A stretch of DNA of 64,000 bases from Oscillospiraceae bacterium. GTDB lineage: Bacteria; Bacillota; Clostridia; Oscillospirales; Oscillospiraceae. The position numbers and the translations under genes were made by a program. Under the pieces are notes generated by a model. It was not told the origin of the DNA. It searched no databases and saw only the letters and a list, made by a program, of their open reading frames with translations. Position 1 is the first letter of the stretch, and every line of letters begins with the position of its first letter. Below, piece by piece: positions 54,622 through 63,080 of the stretch. The stretch covers positions 130,587 to 194,586 of the forward strand of contig CACYHB010000001.1 of NCBI GenBank assembly GCA_902774015.1, in the 5' to 3' direction.

Positions 54622-56607
54622 ATGCTTCCTATCGTCGAACAGGACCGCGCGCTGCTCCCGTTTCAGTGGGATCTGCAGCAGCGCATGGACAATTATGGCC
54701 GTACGCGCTATGCCCTCACCGGAGGCGGCAGCCTGACGGATTTTGCCAATGCGCACAGCTATTACGGCTTTCACCGCTGTGAAGATGGATGGATCTACCG
54801 GGAATGGGCGCCAGCGGCGGATGCCCTCTATTTGACGGGGGAGTTTAACGGCTGGGATGCTCAATCCCACCCGCTCACGAATGTCGGCGGAGGGCGCTGG
54901 GAGCTGCGTCTGCCCGCCGATGCGCTGCATGACGGCATGCGCGTGAAAACCGTTGTCAGAAACGGTGATCGGCTGACCTGGCATATTCCCCTTTACGCTC
55001 GCCGGGTGATCCAGGATCCCACCAGCTTTGAATGGATCTGTGAGGTCTGGGATCCCGTCGAACCTTTCCCCTGGACGGATGAGGACTTTACGGCAGATCC
55101 CACGGTGTTCGTTTATGAGTGTCATGTGGGCATGGCCACGGAGGAATACCGCCCCGGCACTTATCGGGAATTCGCCGATCATGTGCTGCCGCGGATTCAG
55201 GATCTGGGCTACAACACCATTCAGCTCATGGCGGTCATGGAGCATCCCTATTACGGCTCCTTCGGGTACCAGGTCTCCAATTTCTTTGCTGTCTCCAGCC
55301 GCTCCGGCTTGCCGGAGGATCTGAAATATCTGGTGGATAAGGCGCATGGGATGGGGATCGCAGTGCTGCTGGATCTGGTGCATTCCCACGCGGTAAAAAA
55401 CACCGTAGAAGGCATCAATGAATTTGACGGCACGGACTACCAGTTCTTCCATGCGGGGCCGAGAGGGGATCACCCGGCCTGGGGAACAAAGTGCTTCAAC
55501 TATGGCAAGCATGAAGTGCTGCATTTTCTCCTCTCCAACCTGAAGTTCTGGATGACCGAGTTTCATCTGGACGGTTTTCGTTTTGACGGCGTGACCTCCA
55601 TGCTCTACCACAACCATGCTCTGGGCAGCGCCTTCACCAATATGCGCATGTATTTCTCCATGAACACGGACACGGAGGCAGTCACCTACCTGCAGCTGGC
55701 CAATGAGCTGATCCGGGAGATCAATCCCCACGCGATCACCATCGCGGAGGATATGTCCGGCATGCCGGGGATGTGCGTGCCCGTGCGAGACGGCGGGATC
55801 GGATTTGATTACCGCCTTGGCATGGGCCTTCCGGATATGTGGATCCGTCTCATTAAGGAACAGAGGGACGAGCACTGGAGCCTGGATTACATATGGCATG
55901 AGCTGACTGTGCGTATGGCTCGGACCGTTGGGTACGTGGAGAGTCACGATCAGGCTCTGGTGGGAGACCAGACGGTGATTTTCCGCCTCGCAGGCGCAAA
56001 TATGTACACGGATATGGACAGAGCCTGTCATAATCCGCTGATCGACCGGGCCACCGCTCTTCACAAAATCCTTCGTCTTTTGACGGCCTCGGCCGGCGGC
56101 AGCGGATACCTGAATTTCATGGGCAATGAATTCGGCCACCCCGAATGGATCGACTTTCCGCGGGAAGGCAACGGATGGAGTTATCAGTACTGCCGGCGAC
56201 AGTGGAGCCTGGTGGACAACGGCTATCTCAAATATGAGCTGCTGAACAATTTCGACAGGGATATGATCCACGCTCTGCGGGAAAACGACGTGATGCGCGA
56301 GTGGGCGCCGACGCTCAGTCTAATGCGGCAGCAGGACCATATGCTGGCCTATGAGCGCGGCGGGCTGGTGTTTATCTTTAACCTCGACCCGCAATACGCC
56401 CACGAAGACGTGATCATTCCCGTGCGTGTCGGGCGGGATCATGAGGTGCTGTTCACCACGGACGATAAGCGCTACGGCGGCTTTGACCGTATCGGACATG
56501 AGCTTCGCTCGGCATACATCGAGGGGCATGACGGACCCGCGCTGGAGATTGGGCTGCCGCCGCGGACGGCCATGGTCCTGCGGCCTGTGACGCCGCCCGA
56601 AAAATGA
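54622..56607 (+). CDS. glgB: 1,4-alpha-glucan branching enzyme
   Basis: This 661-residue GH13/CBM48 enzyme makes alpha-1,6 branches in glycogen. The N-terminal CBM48 region (about 45-110) contains YREWAPAADALYLTGEFNGWD. The barrel has the catalytic Asp in FRFDGVTSM, the Glu in TIAEDMSGM and the third acid in YVESHDQALVGD. The sequence is closer to the eukaryote/Bacteroides-type branching enzymes than to the enterobacterial GlgB. I start at ATG 54622 with GGAGAG upstream. No other glycogen genes are present. The stop overlaps the next gene by four bases. Confidence 0.94.
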   Translation: MLPIVEQDRALLPFQWDLQQRMDNYGRTRYALTGGGSLTDFANAHSYYGFHRCEDGWIYREWAPAADALYLTGEFNGWDAQSHPLTNVGGGRWELRLPADALHDGMRVKTVVRNGDRLTWHIPLYARRVIQDPTSFEWICEVWDPVEPFPWTDEDFTADPTVFVYECHVGMATEEYRPGTYREFADHVLPRIQDLGYNTIQLMAVMEHPYYGSFGYQVSNFFAVSSRSGLPEDLKYLVDKAHGMGIAVLLDLVHSHAVKNTVEGINEFDGTDYQFFHAGPRGDHPAWGTKCFNYGKHEVLHFLLSNLKFWMTEFHLDGFRFDGVTSMLYHNHALGSAFTNMRMYFSMNTDTEAVTYLQLANELIREINPHAITIAEDMSGMPGMCVPVRDGGIGFDYRLGMGLPDMWIRLIKEQRDEHWSLDYIWHELTVRMARTVGYVESHDQALVGDQTVIFRLAGANMYTDMDRACHNPLIDRATALHKILRLLTASAGGSGYLNFMGNEFGHPEWIDFPREGNGWSYQYCRRQWSLVDNGYLKYELLNNFDRDMIHALRENDVMREWAPTLSLMRQQDHMLAYERGGLVFIFNLDPQYAHEDVIIPVRVGRDHEVLFTTDDKRYGGFDRIGHELRSAYIEGHDGPALEIGLPPRTAMVLRPVTPPEK

Positions 56608-57353
56608 GAGATCTGGAGCGGGAGGTATGCTCCGTTATCTGTTCCCATAGCGGTATCCGGGCGCGGGAGATCGCTCAGGAGCTTGGCGCGGATAGACAGA
56701 GTGTGAACCACATTCTCTATTCTTCACCCTTGATGAAGGAGCTATGCTGGCAGGATCGGGATTACCGGTGGCACGGCCTCGTCAGCCAGAGCATCCCGCA
56801 TGAGGGGCTGGAAGAGTTTGCCGCCTGGTATGGGCGCGTCAGTCAGTTTCTGACCCTCACGGAAGAGCAGTGGATGGAACAAATGGCGCAGGGCTGCGTC
56901 AATATCGGCAGGAACCTGAACGACACCCGCGGTCTGCTGCATTCTTTCCGGGACTGCCGCGCACAGATGAGGTCTCTGTTTGCCGATCTTCGGGAAATGC
57001 TGGGGGAGAGTTGTCTCAGCTGGGAGCTGGCCTTTGAGCTTCGCCTTAAGCGCTCGCGTCACGTGCGCATTTATGCAGATGTGCTTGTGATCACGGAGAA
57101 CCGCGTGTTCTCGCTGGAATTCAAGATGAAGGATGCAGTTGAAACGGAAGAACTGCTGCAGGCGGCAAAGTATTCCCCGTATCTGGAGATCGTTTTCGGG
57201 AATGCATGGGAAGTGATTCCGGTGCTCGTTCTGACGAAGGTGTCGGAACTGTTCTTCTTCGCGCCCATAGGCGATACAGACAGGGTTTTGCCCGTCTGCT
57301 CCGGTGATATGTTATTTAATGTGTTCGATGAGTATCTGGGCTTTTTGAACTGA
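56604..57353 (+). CDS. winged-helix plus PD-(D/E)XK nuclease-like protein, unknown function
   Basis: This 249-residue protein has an N-terminal helix-turn-helix-like region (about 8-50, REIAQELGADRQSVNHIL). The C-terminal domain has the pattern Asp159 (in YADVLVI) followed by Glu172-Phe-Lys174 (in SLEFKMKD), which fits a PD-(D/E)XK nuclease core, with an upstream Glu in LAFELRLKR. I do not recognise a named family. It is coupled to glgB (ATGA), an unexpected neighbour. A standalone nuclease, or an inactive DNA-binding regulator, are both possible. Confidence 0.65.
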   Translation: MRDLEREVCSVICSHSGIRAREIAQELGADRQSVNHILYSSPLMKELCWQDRDYRWHGLVSQSIPHEGLEEFAAWYGRVSQFLTLTEEQWMEQMAQGCVNIGRNLNDTRGLLHSFRDCRAQMRSLFADLREMLGESCLSWELAFELRLKRSRHVRIYADVLVITENRVFSLEFKMKDAVETEELLQAAKYSPYLEIVFGNAWEVIPVLVLTKVSELFFFAPIGDTDRVLPVCSGDMLFNVFDEYLGFLN

Positions 57354-57369
57354 AAAGGAGGAAACGAGC

Positions 57370-58059
57370 TTGTACATGTACTCCCGTTTTGATATTTACT
57401 ATCTGCTGACGCTTGTGATGTTTGTCGTCAGTCTGATCTGTTCCGGCGTGGTGAAAAGCCGCTTTGCCAGATATGCCAAGGATCGCCCGCGCAACGGCAT
57501 GACCGGCGCGATGGCGGCAGAAAGGATCCTCCGCGCTAACGGTATTTCCGACGTGCAGATCGCCCCTGTCGGCGGCGCGCTTTCGGATAACTATGATCCG
57601 ACGCGAAAGGTGCTCAACCTGTCCCAGGCGGTATACGGCGACAGCAGCGTTTCTGCCGTGGCAGTGGCGGCTCACGAGTGCGGGCATGCGATCCAGCATG
57701 CGCAGGCCTATCCGCTGCTGATGCTGCGCAAGGCCCTGGTGCCGGTCTGCAATATCGGCTCCATCGGCTCTTATATTGCGATCCTGGCGGGCCTCTTCCT
57801 GCAGATGAGCGGGCTGATCGTCTTCGGCGCTCTGCTCTTTTCCGGCATCGTACTCTTCAATCTGGTAACGCTCCCCGTGGAGGTGGACGCCTCCAGAAGA
57901 GCGCTTGCGGAAGTGGAACGGCTGAATCTGCTGACGGAGGAAGAACTGCGGGGCGGACGAAAGGTTCTGACCGCTGCAGGAATGACCTATTTTATCTCGC
58001 TTGTGGCTTCCATCGTCCAGCTTCTTCGTCTCCTGAATCTTGCAAACAGACGCAGATAA
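57370..58059 (+). CDS. membrane zinc metallopeptidase, YugP family
   Basis: This 229-residue membrane protein has an N-terminal helix, a zinc-protease motif VAAHECGHAIQHAQ (HExxH) near residue 100, and two or three helices after it. The conserved LPVEVDASRRAL segment supplies a likely further ligand Glu. This is the YugP/zinc_peptidase_2 layout. I use TTG 57370 because AGGAGG lies 8 bases before it; ATG 57376 is the alternative. It follows the nuclease-like gene by 16 bases and may be in the glgB operon. Confidence 0.9.
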   Translation: MYMYSRFDIYYLLTLVMFVVSLICSGVVKSRFARYAKDRPRNGMTGAMAAERILRANGISDVQIAPVGGALSDNYDPTRKVLNLSQAVYGDSSVSAVAVAAHECGHAIQHAQAYPLLMLRKALVPVCNIGSIGSYIAILAGLFLQMSGLIVFGALLFSGIVLFNLVTLPVEVDASRRALAEVERLNLLTEEELRGGRKVLTAAGMTYFISLVASIVQLLRLLNLANRRR

Positions 58060-58148
58060 CAGGAACACGGCAGATTACAAATCAAAACCCCGTTTGCGGT
58101 CAGGCGCTGTTCCTGATTCGCAAATGGGGTTTTGTCTCTGAGGTATGA

Positions 58149-58628
58149 TTAGGCTTGTTCCTCCGGAAGCTTGCAGACGTCGATCCACTCGATCGCTTTG
58201 GAATAACGGAAAAGCTCGTCCAGATCCAGCTCAATGGCGCTGCTGGCGCTGCCCACGGCAGGGAACACGGTGGTGAAGCGCTTGAGGCTCTCATCCAGGT
58301 AAACGGGGATCCCTTCGTTGCAGCCAAAGGGACACACGCCCCCAACAGGATGGCCCACCAGCTCCAGCACCTCGTCGGCAGAGAGCATTTTTGCCTTCAT
58401 GTGGAATTTTGCCTTGAACTTGTGGTTGTCGATGCGCGCATCGCCCGCGGCGAGGATCAGCATGCAGCCGTCAGCGGTTTTGAAGGAGAGGGTCTTCGCG
58501 ATCCGTGCGCCTTCTACGCCCAGCGCCTGGGCGGCAAGCTCCACCGTGGCAGAGGAGACGGTAAACTCCCGCACCCGATCTTCCATGCCGAGAGCGCGGA
58601 AGTAGGCGCGTCCTTTTTCAATAGACAT
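58149..58628 (-). CDS. YbaK/ProX-family aminoacyl-tRNA deacylase
   Basis: This 159-residue protein of the YbaK/EbsC fold has AKTLSFKTADGCMLILAAGD with the conserved Lys, and HPVGGVCPFG followed by PVYLDESLKRF. Members hydrolyse mischarged Cys-tRNA(Pro) or related species. The exact editing substrate is not determined. It stands alone on the minus strand, convergent with the metallopeptidase gene. Confidence 0.9.
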   Translation of the reverse strand: MSIEKGRAYFRALGMEDRVREFTVSSATVELAAQALGVEGARIAKTLSFKTADGCMLILAAGDARIDNHKFKAKFHMKAKMLSADEVLELVGHPVGGVCPFGCNEGIPVYLDESLKRFTTVFPAVGSASSAIELDLDELFRYSKAIEWIDVCKLPEEQA

Positions 58629-58658
58629 TTTGCGTACACTTCTTTCTGTGAATATATA

Positions 58659-58684
58659 GAGGGCGGAGGATCAGCTCCGCCCTC
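58659..58684. repeat. GGGCGGAG hairpin, copy 1
   Basis: GAGGGCGGAG, six bases (GATCAG), CTCCGCCCTC: a perfect 10-base stem. The same unit recurs at 58845-58869. There is no T-run. Confidence 0.7.
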
Positions 58685-58776
58685 AGACAGTAGACATACT
58701 CTTGCGATAGAAGCCGGAATTGCATGGGGAGAGGGCGAGATGGGATTGGTTATTCCCTCTCGCGTTTGATATATTC

Positions 58777-58810
58777 AAAAATGAGAACTTTTTCGGAAGT
58801 TCTCATTTTT
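58777..58810. terminator. bidirectional terminator between YbaK and TPM genes
   Basis: Perfect 14-base arms AAAAATGAGAACTT and AAGTTCTCATTTTT with a TTTCGG loop, with A and T tails on each side. It would end the TPM operon on the minus strand, though it lies 90 bases beyond its stop. Confidence 0.75.
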
Positions 58811-58816
58811 GATTTT

Positions 58817-58869
58817 CAAGCTGTCGGCACTTTGTCGACAGCTTGAGGGCGGAGGATCAGCTCCGCCCT
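58817..58869. repeat. two abutting hairpins, including GGGCGGAG copy 2
   Basis: CAAGCTGTCG/CGACAGCTTG (58817-58826 and 58836-58845) is immediately followed by GAGGGCGGAG-GATCAG-CTCCGCCCT (58845-58869). The second matches the hairpin at 58659. The region holds at least four strong hairpins in about 210 bases. Confidence 0.65.
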
Positions 58870-58897
58870 TTCAGGATAAACGGAAAAGGATTCGGAA

Positions 58898-59767
58898 TCA
58901 GCGCCGTCCGCCGCCGCCTCCGGAGAAGCCGCCGCCACCGCGGCCCATTCCGCCGCCGAAGCCGCCGCCTCCGCGGCCCATTCCGCCGCCAAAACCGCCG
59001 CCACCGCGGGGAGGCCAGTCGTCCCAATGGCCGCGAGAGCGGTAGGCCCTGCGGTTGTTAAAGAGGAACAGCCAGGGGAGAATACTGCGGCCCCGACGAT
59101 TGCCAAAGCCGCCCGAAAGCGCCATCAGGATCAGAAGGAGAATGATCAGGCGAACGACGCCGGAGAAATCAAAACGTCTGCCCTGACTGATCTGCGGAAC
59201 GGTTTCACTATTCGAGTTCCCGGTGCTTGGAACAGAAGTCTCGCCTGCTGTGGCAACGCTGCTGCCATATACGCTGTCGTACCAGCGCAGAAGAGCGAAA
59301 AACAGCTTGTTTACAGCGCCGTCGTAGTCGCCGCGGTCAAAATCTGTCCAGAAATAGTCGTCCAGCATGGAGTCGACTTTGCTGCTGCTGAGACGCGAGC
59401 TGAGGCCGAGACCGTAGGCCAGCCAGGCTTTGTTCTCCTGCACAGCAAGCAATAAAAGCATACCGTTGTTTTCCTCGGCGGATCCCACTCCCCAGTCGTT
59501 GAAGAGCTGATATGCGTACTTATCGCTTGTCATACCGTTCAGGTAATCAACGGTCACAACGACGATCTGTGCGCCTTTGCACTGATATTCCAACGCGCCG
59601 TTATAGTTGACGATCGTCTCTTCCAGAGAATCGCTGAGGACATCGGCCCGGTCGCTGACATAGAAGCTCTCGCTGGGCTCCAGCAGTGCGAAAGCACTGA
59701 TAGGGATGATCTGCAGAAGACAAAAAGCAAGCAGCAGGGGAAAGATGCGTTTTATGGTCATCTTCAT
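58898..59767 (-). CDS. TPM-domain (YgcG-like) membrane protein with Gly-rich tail
   Basis: This 289-residue protein has a signal peptide ending near ISAFA (residue 26), then a TPM domain (about 35-165) with VVVTVDYLNGMTSDKYAYQLFNDWGVG. A transmembrane helix lies near 205-222, and a low-complexity Gly-rich tail with repeated GGGFGGGMGR units ends the protein. This family is common beside lemA. The TPM domain has been linked to photosystem repair and phosphatase activity in plants; in bacteria its role is unclear. It overlaps lemA by four bases. Confidence 0.9.
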   Translation of the reverse strand: MKMTIKRIFPLLLAFCLLQIIPISAFALLEPSESFYVSDRADVLSDSLEETIVNYNGALEYQCKGAQIVVVTVDYLNGMTSDKYAYQLFNDWGVGSAEENNGMLLLLAVQENKAWLAYGLGLSSRLSSSKVDSMLDDYFWTDFDRGDYDGAVNKLFFALLRWYDSVYGSSVATAGETSVPSTGNSNSETVPQISQGRRFDFSGVVRLIILLLILMALSGGFGNRRGRSILPWLFLFNNRRAYRSRGHWDDWPPRGGGGFGGGMGRGGGGFGGGMGRGGGGFSGGGGGRR

Positions 59768-60324
59768 GCAAAGGTCTCAGGCATCTCGACGCCGGCCATA
59801 TCCGCCAGCACGTTTGTGGGGAAATGGTCATAGCGGCGCAAAAAACTCCGGACGGTATCGTTGTAGCCGGACTCTGCGACAGCGCTCACAGCCCCCGCGA
59901 TGGAAGTCTTGTACTGCTCGACGCCCGAGGCATCCCGCTCGCTCAGCTCAGCGCGTTCAAGACGGTCTATCAGCGTGTTGAGATCCGAGGAGAGCTGCAT
60001 GTAGTTTGAATGAATGTAGCTTGCGTCCGTGTCATTGTATTGCAGGCTCCATTTCAGGAAATCGTTGCTTTCCTCGATCTCTGTGGTATCGATATCATAG
60101 TTTCGGGCAATGGTGCAGAGCCCGTCGGCATAGCTGGCGATGTTCTCCAGATGCGCTGCAATGGGCGTCTGCGTGTAGCCGTCTGCCGTAACGCCCTCAT
60201 AGAAAAGATCGCGTACCTCGCTGCACTTGCGCCCGAACTTGATATTGGTGTTGATCAGGGTGGAAGCAATGACAACAACGAAGGTGAGAATCAGCGCAAA
60301 AACCGGATTCTTGAACAGCTTCAT
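59764..60324 (-). CDS. LemA-like membrane protein
   Basis: This 186-residue protein has one N-terminal membrane helix (about 8-25) and a long helical domain (DGLCTIARNYDIDTTEI, LIDRLERAELSERD) of the LemA type, ending DHFPTNVLADMAGVEMP, a LemA-like segment. It is in one operon with TelA-like, XpaC-like and TPM proteins, a set often seen in Firmicutes and linked to envelope stress. The function is unknown. Confidence 0.85.
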   Translation of the reverse strand: MKLFKNPVFALILTFVVVIASTLINTNIKFGRKCSEVRDLFYEGVTADGYTQTPIAAHLENIASYADGLCTIARNYDIDTTEIEESNDFLKWSLQYNDTDASYIHSNYMQLSSDLNTLIDRLERAELSERDASGVEQYKTSIAGAVSAVAESGYNDTVRSFLRRYDHFPTNVLADMAGVEMPETFA

Positions 60325-60373
60325 GGCATGCTCCTTTCACAGGGAATGATCAGATAAATTGAGGAGATAGAAA

Positions 60374-61543
60374 TCAACCCTTCATATCCAGCAGCTTCTG
60401 CTTCAAGGCTCCTTCCAGCTTCTCCAGTTCGGTTTCAGCCTCGGCCCGGCGGGCACGGCCGTCGTCCTGGATCTTGCTTACTTCTTCCAGCGTGGCGATC
60501 AGCTCGGCATTGGTCTTCTTGAGGGTCTCAAGATCCACGATGCCGCGCTCGGACTCTTTGGCAATGGCGACGCTGCCCTGGTGCAGAGTCTCGGCGTTTT
60601 TCTTGAGCAGGGAATTGGTCACATCCGTCACCTCACGCTGGGCTTTCATGGCCTGCTCGGAGTGATAGAGGGACATGGCCATGACCATCTGGTTTTTCCA
60701 GAGAGGAATGGTGTTGACAATGGAGGTGCGAATCTTCTCAGCCATCAGGCTGTCGTTATTCTGTACCATTCGGATCTGCGGCGCCATCTGGACGGAGATC
60801 ATGCGCGTCAGCTCAAGATCATGGATTTTCTTCTCAAAGCGGCCGATCATGTTCGCAAAGTCGTTGGCGGCCTGGGCGTCCTCGGGAAGCCCGGATTCGT
60901 CGGCTTTCTTCACCATCTCGGGCAGCTCTACCTCGCGAAGATGCTGGATCTTCAGTTTGCCGGCCAGAATGTACATCGTCAGCTCTTTCATGTACTCGCT
61001 GTTCTTGTCGTACATCTTGTCCATCATGGTGATATCCTTGAGAAGCGTAACTTCGTGCTTCTGCAGCTCCTCAACGATTTTGTCCACATTCACCTCAGCC
61101 TTGTCGTATTGGGCTTTGAGTGACGCGATATTCTGCGTGGACTTTTTGAAGATGCCGAGCAGGCCCTTCTTTTCTTCTGCGTCAAAATTGAGGCCCTTGA
61201 GTTCCACCACCAGATCGCCCAGCATGGTGCCGACCTGACCGAGATCTTTTGTGCGGACGGTGGCAAGCGCGGCGTCGGAGAACTCGGAAATATTCTTCTG
61301 CGCGGCGGAGCCGTAGTTCATGATCTGTTCGGTGTTCATCACGTCGATTTTCTCGGAGAATTCCTTGACGGCGGCCTGCTCCGCAGGACTCAGGCTCTCC
61401 AGCTCCAGCTTTGCGGCTTTGATCTCTTCGCTTTCTTCTTCGACCTTGGCTTCTTCCGCAGGCGCCTCCTCAACGGCAGCAGCAGTGGCGGTGGCGTTGG
61501 GATCAAGAGTCAGGAAGGGAACGCTGTTTTTTTCTTCACTCAT
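60374..61543 (-). CDS. TelA-family (toxic anion resistance) protein
   Basis: This 389-residue soluble, mostly helical protein has an acidic N-terminus (EEAPAEEAKVEEE). TelA-family segments include LLGIFKKSTQNIASLKAQYDKAEVNVDKI, LYHSEQAMKAQREVTDVTNSLLKKNAETL, and a coiled-coil end. The family name comes from tellurite resistance, but many members relate to membrane stress or cell wall antibiotic response. It sits directly downstream of the XpaC-like gene. Confidence 0.92.
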   Translation of the reverse strand: MSEEKNSVPFLTLDPNATATAAAVEEAPAEEAKVEEESEEIKAAKLELESLSPAEQAAVKEFSEKIDVMNTEQIMNYGSAAQKNISEFSDAALATVRTKDLGQVGTMLGDLVVELKGLNFDAEEKKGLLGIFKKSTQNIASLKAQYDKAEVNVDKIVEELQKHEVTLLKDITMMDKMYDKNSEYMKELTMYILAGKLKIQHLREVELPEMVKKADESGLPEDAQAANDFANMIGRFEKKIHDLELTRMISVQMAPQIRMVQNNDSLMAEKIRTSIVNTIPLWKNQMVMAMSLYHSEQAMKAQREVTDVTNSLLKKNAETLHQGSVAIAKESERGIVDLETLKKTNAELIATLEEVSKIQDDGRARRAEAETELEKLEGALKQKLLDMKG

Positions 61544-61615
61544 GTTCGTATTTCCTTTCTATGATGAAATCTTGTTTATTTGACGATGGTTGCAGACAAA
61601 GGTTCCGGCACGGGA

Positions 61616-62386
61616 TCAGCGACCGCCCTGACCGCTTGCGGCGACTTGAAAATCTTTTTCACCGCTGAGGCCCTCACGGGCAAGCATGGTGTTCATCACG
61701 TCGATTTCCGTCTCAATGTCAAGCGCCTGATTGGCAAAGAGAGAATCAAGCATTTTCTTGTACGCGTCGATGGCGTCGTCCAGCATTTCGTTGATGCTTT
61801 TCATGCTCTTGTCAAGATTTTCGCCTTCGATCCCCTGGGCACTCATGCGGTCATAGGCGTTGAGGAGCTTGATCGTCGTGGGAAGATAATAGTTCATGAA
61901 TTTTTTGATCTGCGGAATGTCGGAGGGATCGCTGATGGCATCCTGAACGATCTTGTCGGTCACGCGCATGATTTCGTTGATCTTCCCGCGGACATCCGTG
62001 TCCTTGATGGACATATAAAGACGACCCATTTCTGCCAGCGCTTTGTTGCCTTCTTCCACGATGGGATCGATCTCCGGACCGTAACTCTTTTTCCTGGCGG
62101 CAGCCTGCGCCTGTTCTTTTGCCTTTTCCTGCACCTGCTGATACGTCGTCTTTTTCTGCTCGGTTTTCGGGGCTTCCGTCGCTGTCTGGGCGGCCGCTTC
62201 GTTTTTGGCAGAGGCGCGGCCGAACAAATAGGCGGCGCCAAGTCCGGCGCCGAGCGCCAGAAGCAGCCCCCAGATTTCATACAGGGGGAAGAAAGCGGAG
62301 AAGATGATCCAGGTGATCAGAAAGCTGTATATGGGACGAAGACCGGAGCGGCGTCTGTTGAATCTTGACACGATGCTGTCCTCCAT
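61616..62386 (-). CDS. XpaC-like (5-bromo-4-chloroindolyl phosphate hydrolysis) membrane protein
   Basis: This 256-residue protein has a basic N-terminus (RFNRRRSG), two membrane helices (about 19-58) and a helical cytoplasmic domain (YGPEIDPIVEEGNKALAEMGRLYMSIKD). This is the XpaC layout. XpaC and TelA homologues are co-encoded in many Firmicutes (for example yceG/yceH-type or xpaC-yaaN pairs). The family name reflects an indirect phenotype. It is the first gene of the minus-strand operon. Confidence 0.88.
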   Translation of the reverse strand: MEDSIVSRFNRRRSGLRPIYSFLITWIIFSAFFPLYEIWGLLLALGAGLGAAYLFGRASAKNEAAAQTATEAPKTEQKKTTYQQVQEKAKEQAQAAARKKSYGPEIDPIVEEGNKALAEMGRLYMSIKDTDVRGKINEIMRVTDKIVQDAISDPSDIPQIKKFMNYYLPTTIKLLNAYDRMSAQGIEGENLDKSMKSINEMLDDAIDAYKKMLDSLFANQALDIETEIDVMNTMLAREGLSGEKDFQVAASGQGGR

Positions 62387-62413
62387 TATCAGTTCAGTAT
62401 TCTAAATCAGTTT

Positions 62414-62442
62414 ATTTTATATCGAATCGTCTAATGCGTCAA
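62414..62442 (-). promoter_or_regulatory. promoter of the xpaC-telA-lemA-TPM operon
   Basis: On the minus strand, TTGACG (62442-62437), a 17-base spacer and TAAAAT (62419-62414), ending 28 bases before the first ATG. Confidence 0.75.
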
Positions 62443-62492
62443 GTGCGAATCGGTGCGGGCAAAGGGGAGAAGAATGCGGGATAAAGATTATC

Positions 62493-62521
62493 TTGCAGGA
62501 TCAAGGGAAAGCTGATAGAGT
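62493..62521 (+). promoter_or_regulatory. promoter of the GNAT-lysozyme gene pair
   Basis: TTGCAG (62493-62498), a 17-base spacer and TAGAGT (62516-62521), 31 bases before the GNAT ATG. Confidence 0.55.
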
Positions 62522-62552
62522 AGTGAAAAACGCATCGAGAGGAGATACGCCG

Positions 62553-63080
62553 ATGGAATACCGCCGGGCAAAGACGGAAGATCTGACCGGTCTCTGGCAG
62601 TTTTACAGGGAAGTGTGCGCCGTGCAGGCGCAAAGCGTTTTCAGCCCCGGCTGGCATTTCGGCATTTATCCTGCGGAAGAAGACCTGCGTGAACACGTTG
62701 AAGCGGGTGAGATGCACATGTGCACAGGAGCGGAGGGGATCCTTGCGGCGGCAGTTCTGGTTGGGAAGGACGATCCCATGTATGCTGACGCTGCCTGGCT
62801 CTCGGATTACCGCGGGGAAGACGCGGCCGTCATTCATCTCTTTGCCGTTCACCCCTCTCATCGCAGAGAAGGGATCTCTGACAGAATGCTCTCATACCTG
62901 ATCGCCTTTGCGCGTGGCGCCGGGAAAAGGGCGCTCCGTCTGGATGTTGTCGTAGGGAATATGCCAGCGGAGCGGCTTTATCGAAAACATGGATTCCTCT
63001 TCGTCGAGGAGAGACAGGTGTATTATGAGGACACCGGAGAAATCCTGGTGCGCCTGTTTGAACGAGAGTTACAGAAATGA
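62553..63080 (+). CDS. GNAT-family N-acetyltransferase
   Basis: This 175-residue acetyltransferase has the acetyl-CoA binding segment VHPSHRREGISDRML and the late LDVVVGNMPAERLYRKHGF. I start at ATG 62553, with GAGGAG eight bases upstream. Substrate unknown. The stop overlaps the start of the lysozyme gene by four bases. Confidence 0.88.
   Translation: MEYRRAKTEDLTGLWQFYREVCAVQAQSVFSPGWHFGIYPAEEDLREHVEAGEMHMCTGAEGILAAAVLVGKDDPMYADAAWLSDYRGEDAAVIHLFAVHPSHRREGISDRMLSYLIAFARGAGKRALRLDVVVGNMPAERLYRKHGFLFVEERQVYYEDTGEILVRLFERELQK

Noticed and set aside
58659-58869. Hairpin cluster as a riboswitch
   Set aside because: No known aptamer consensus was recognised, and it lies at the 3' side of the genes that border it on the minus strand.
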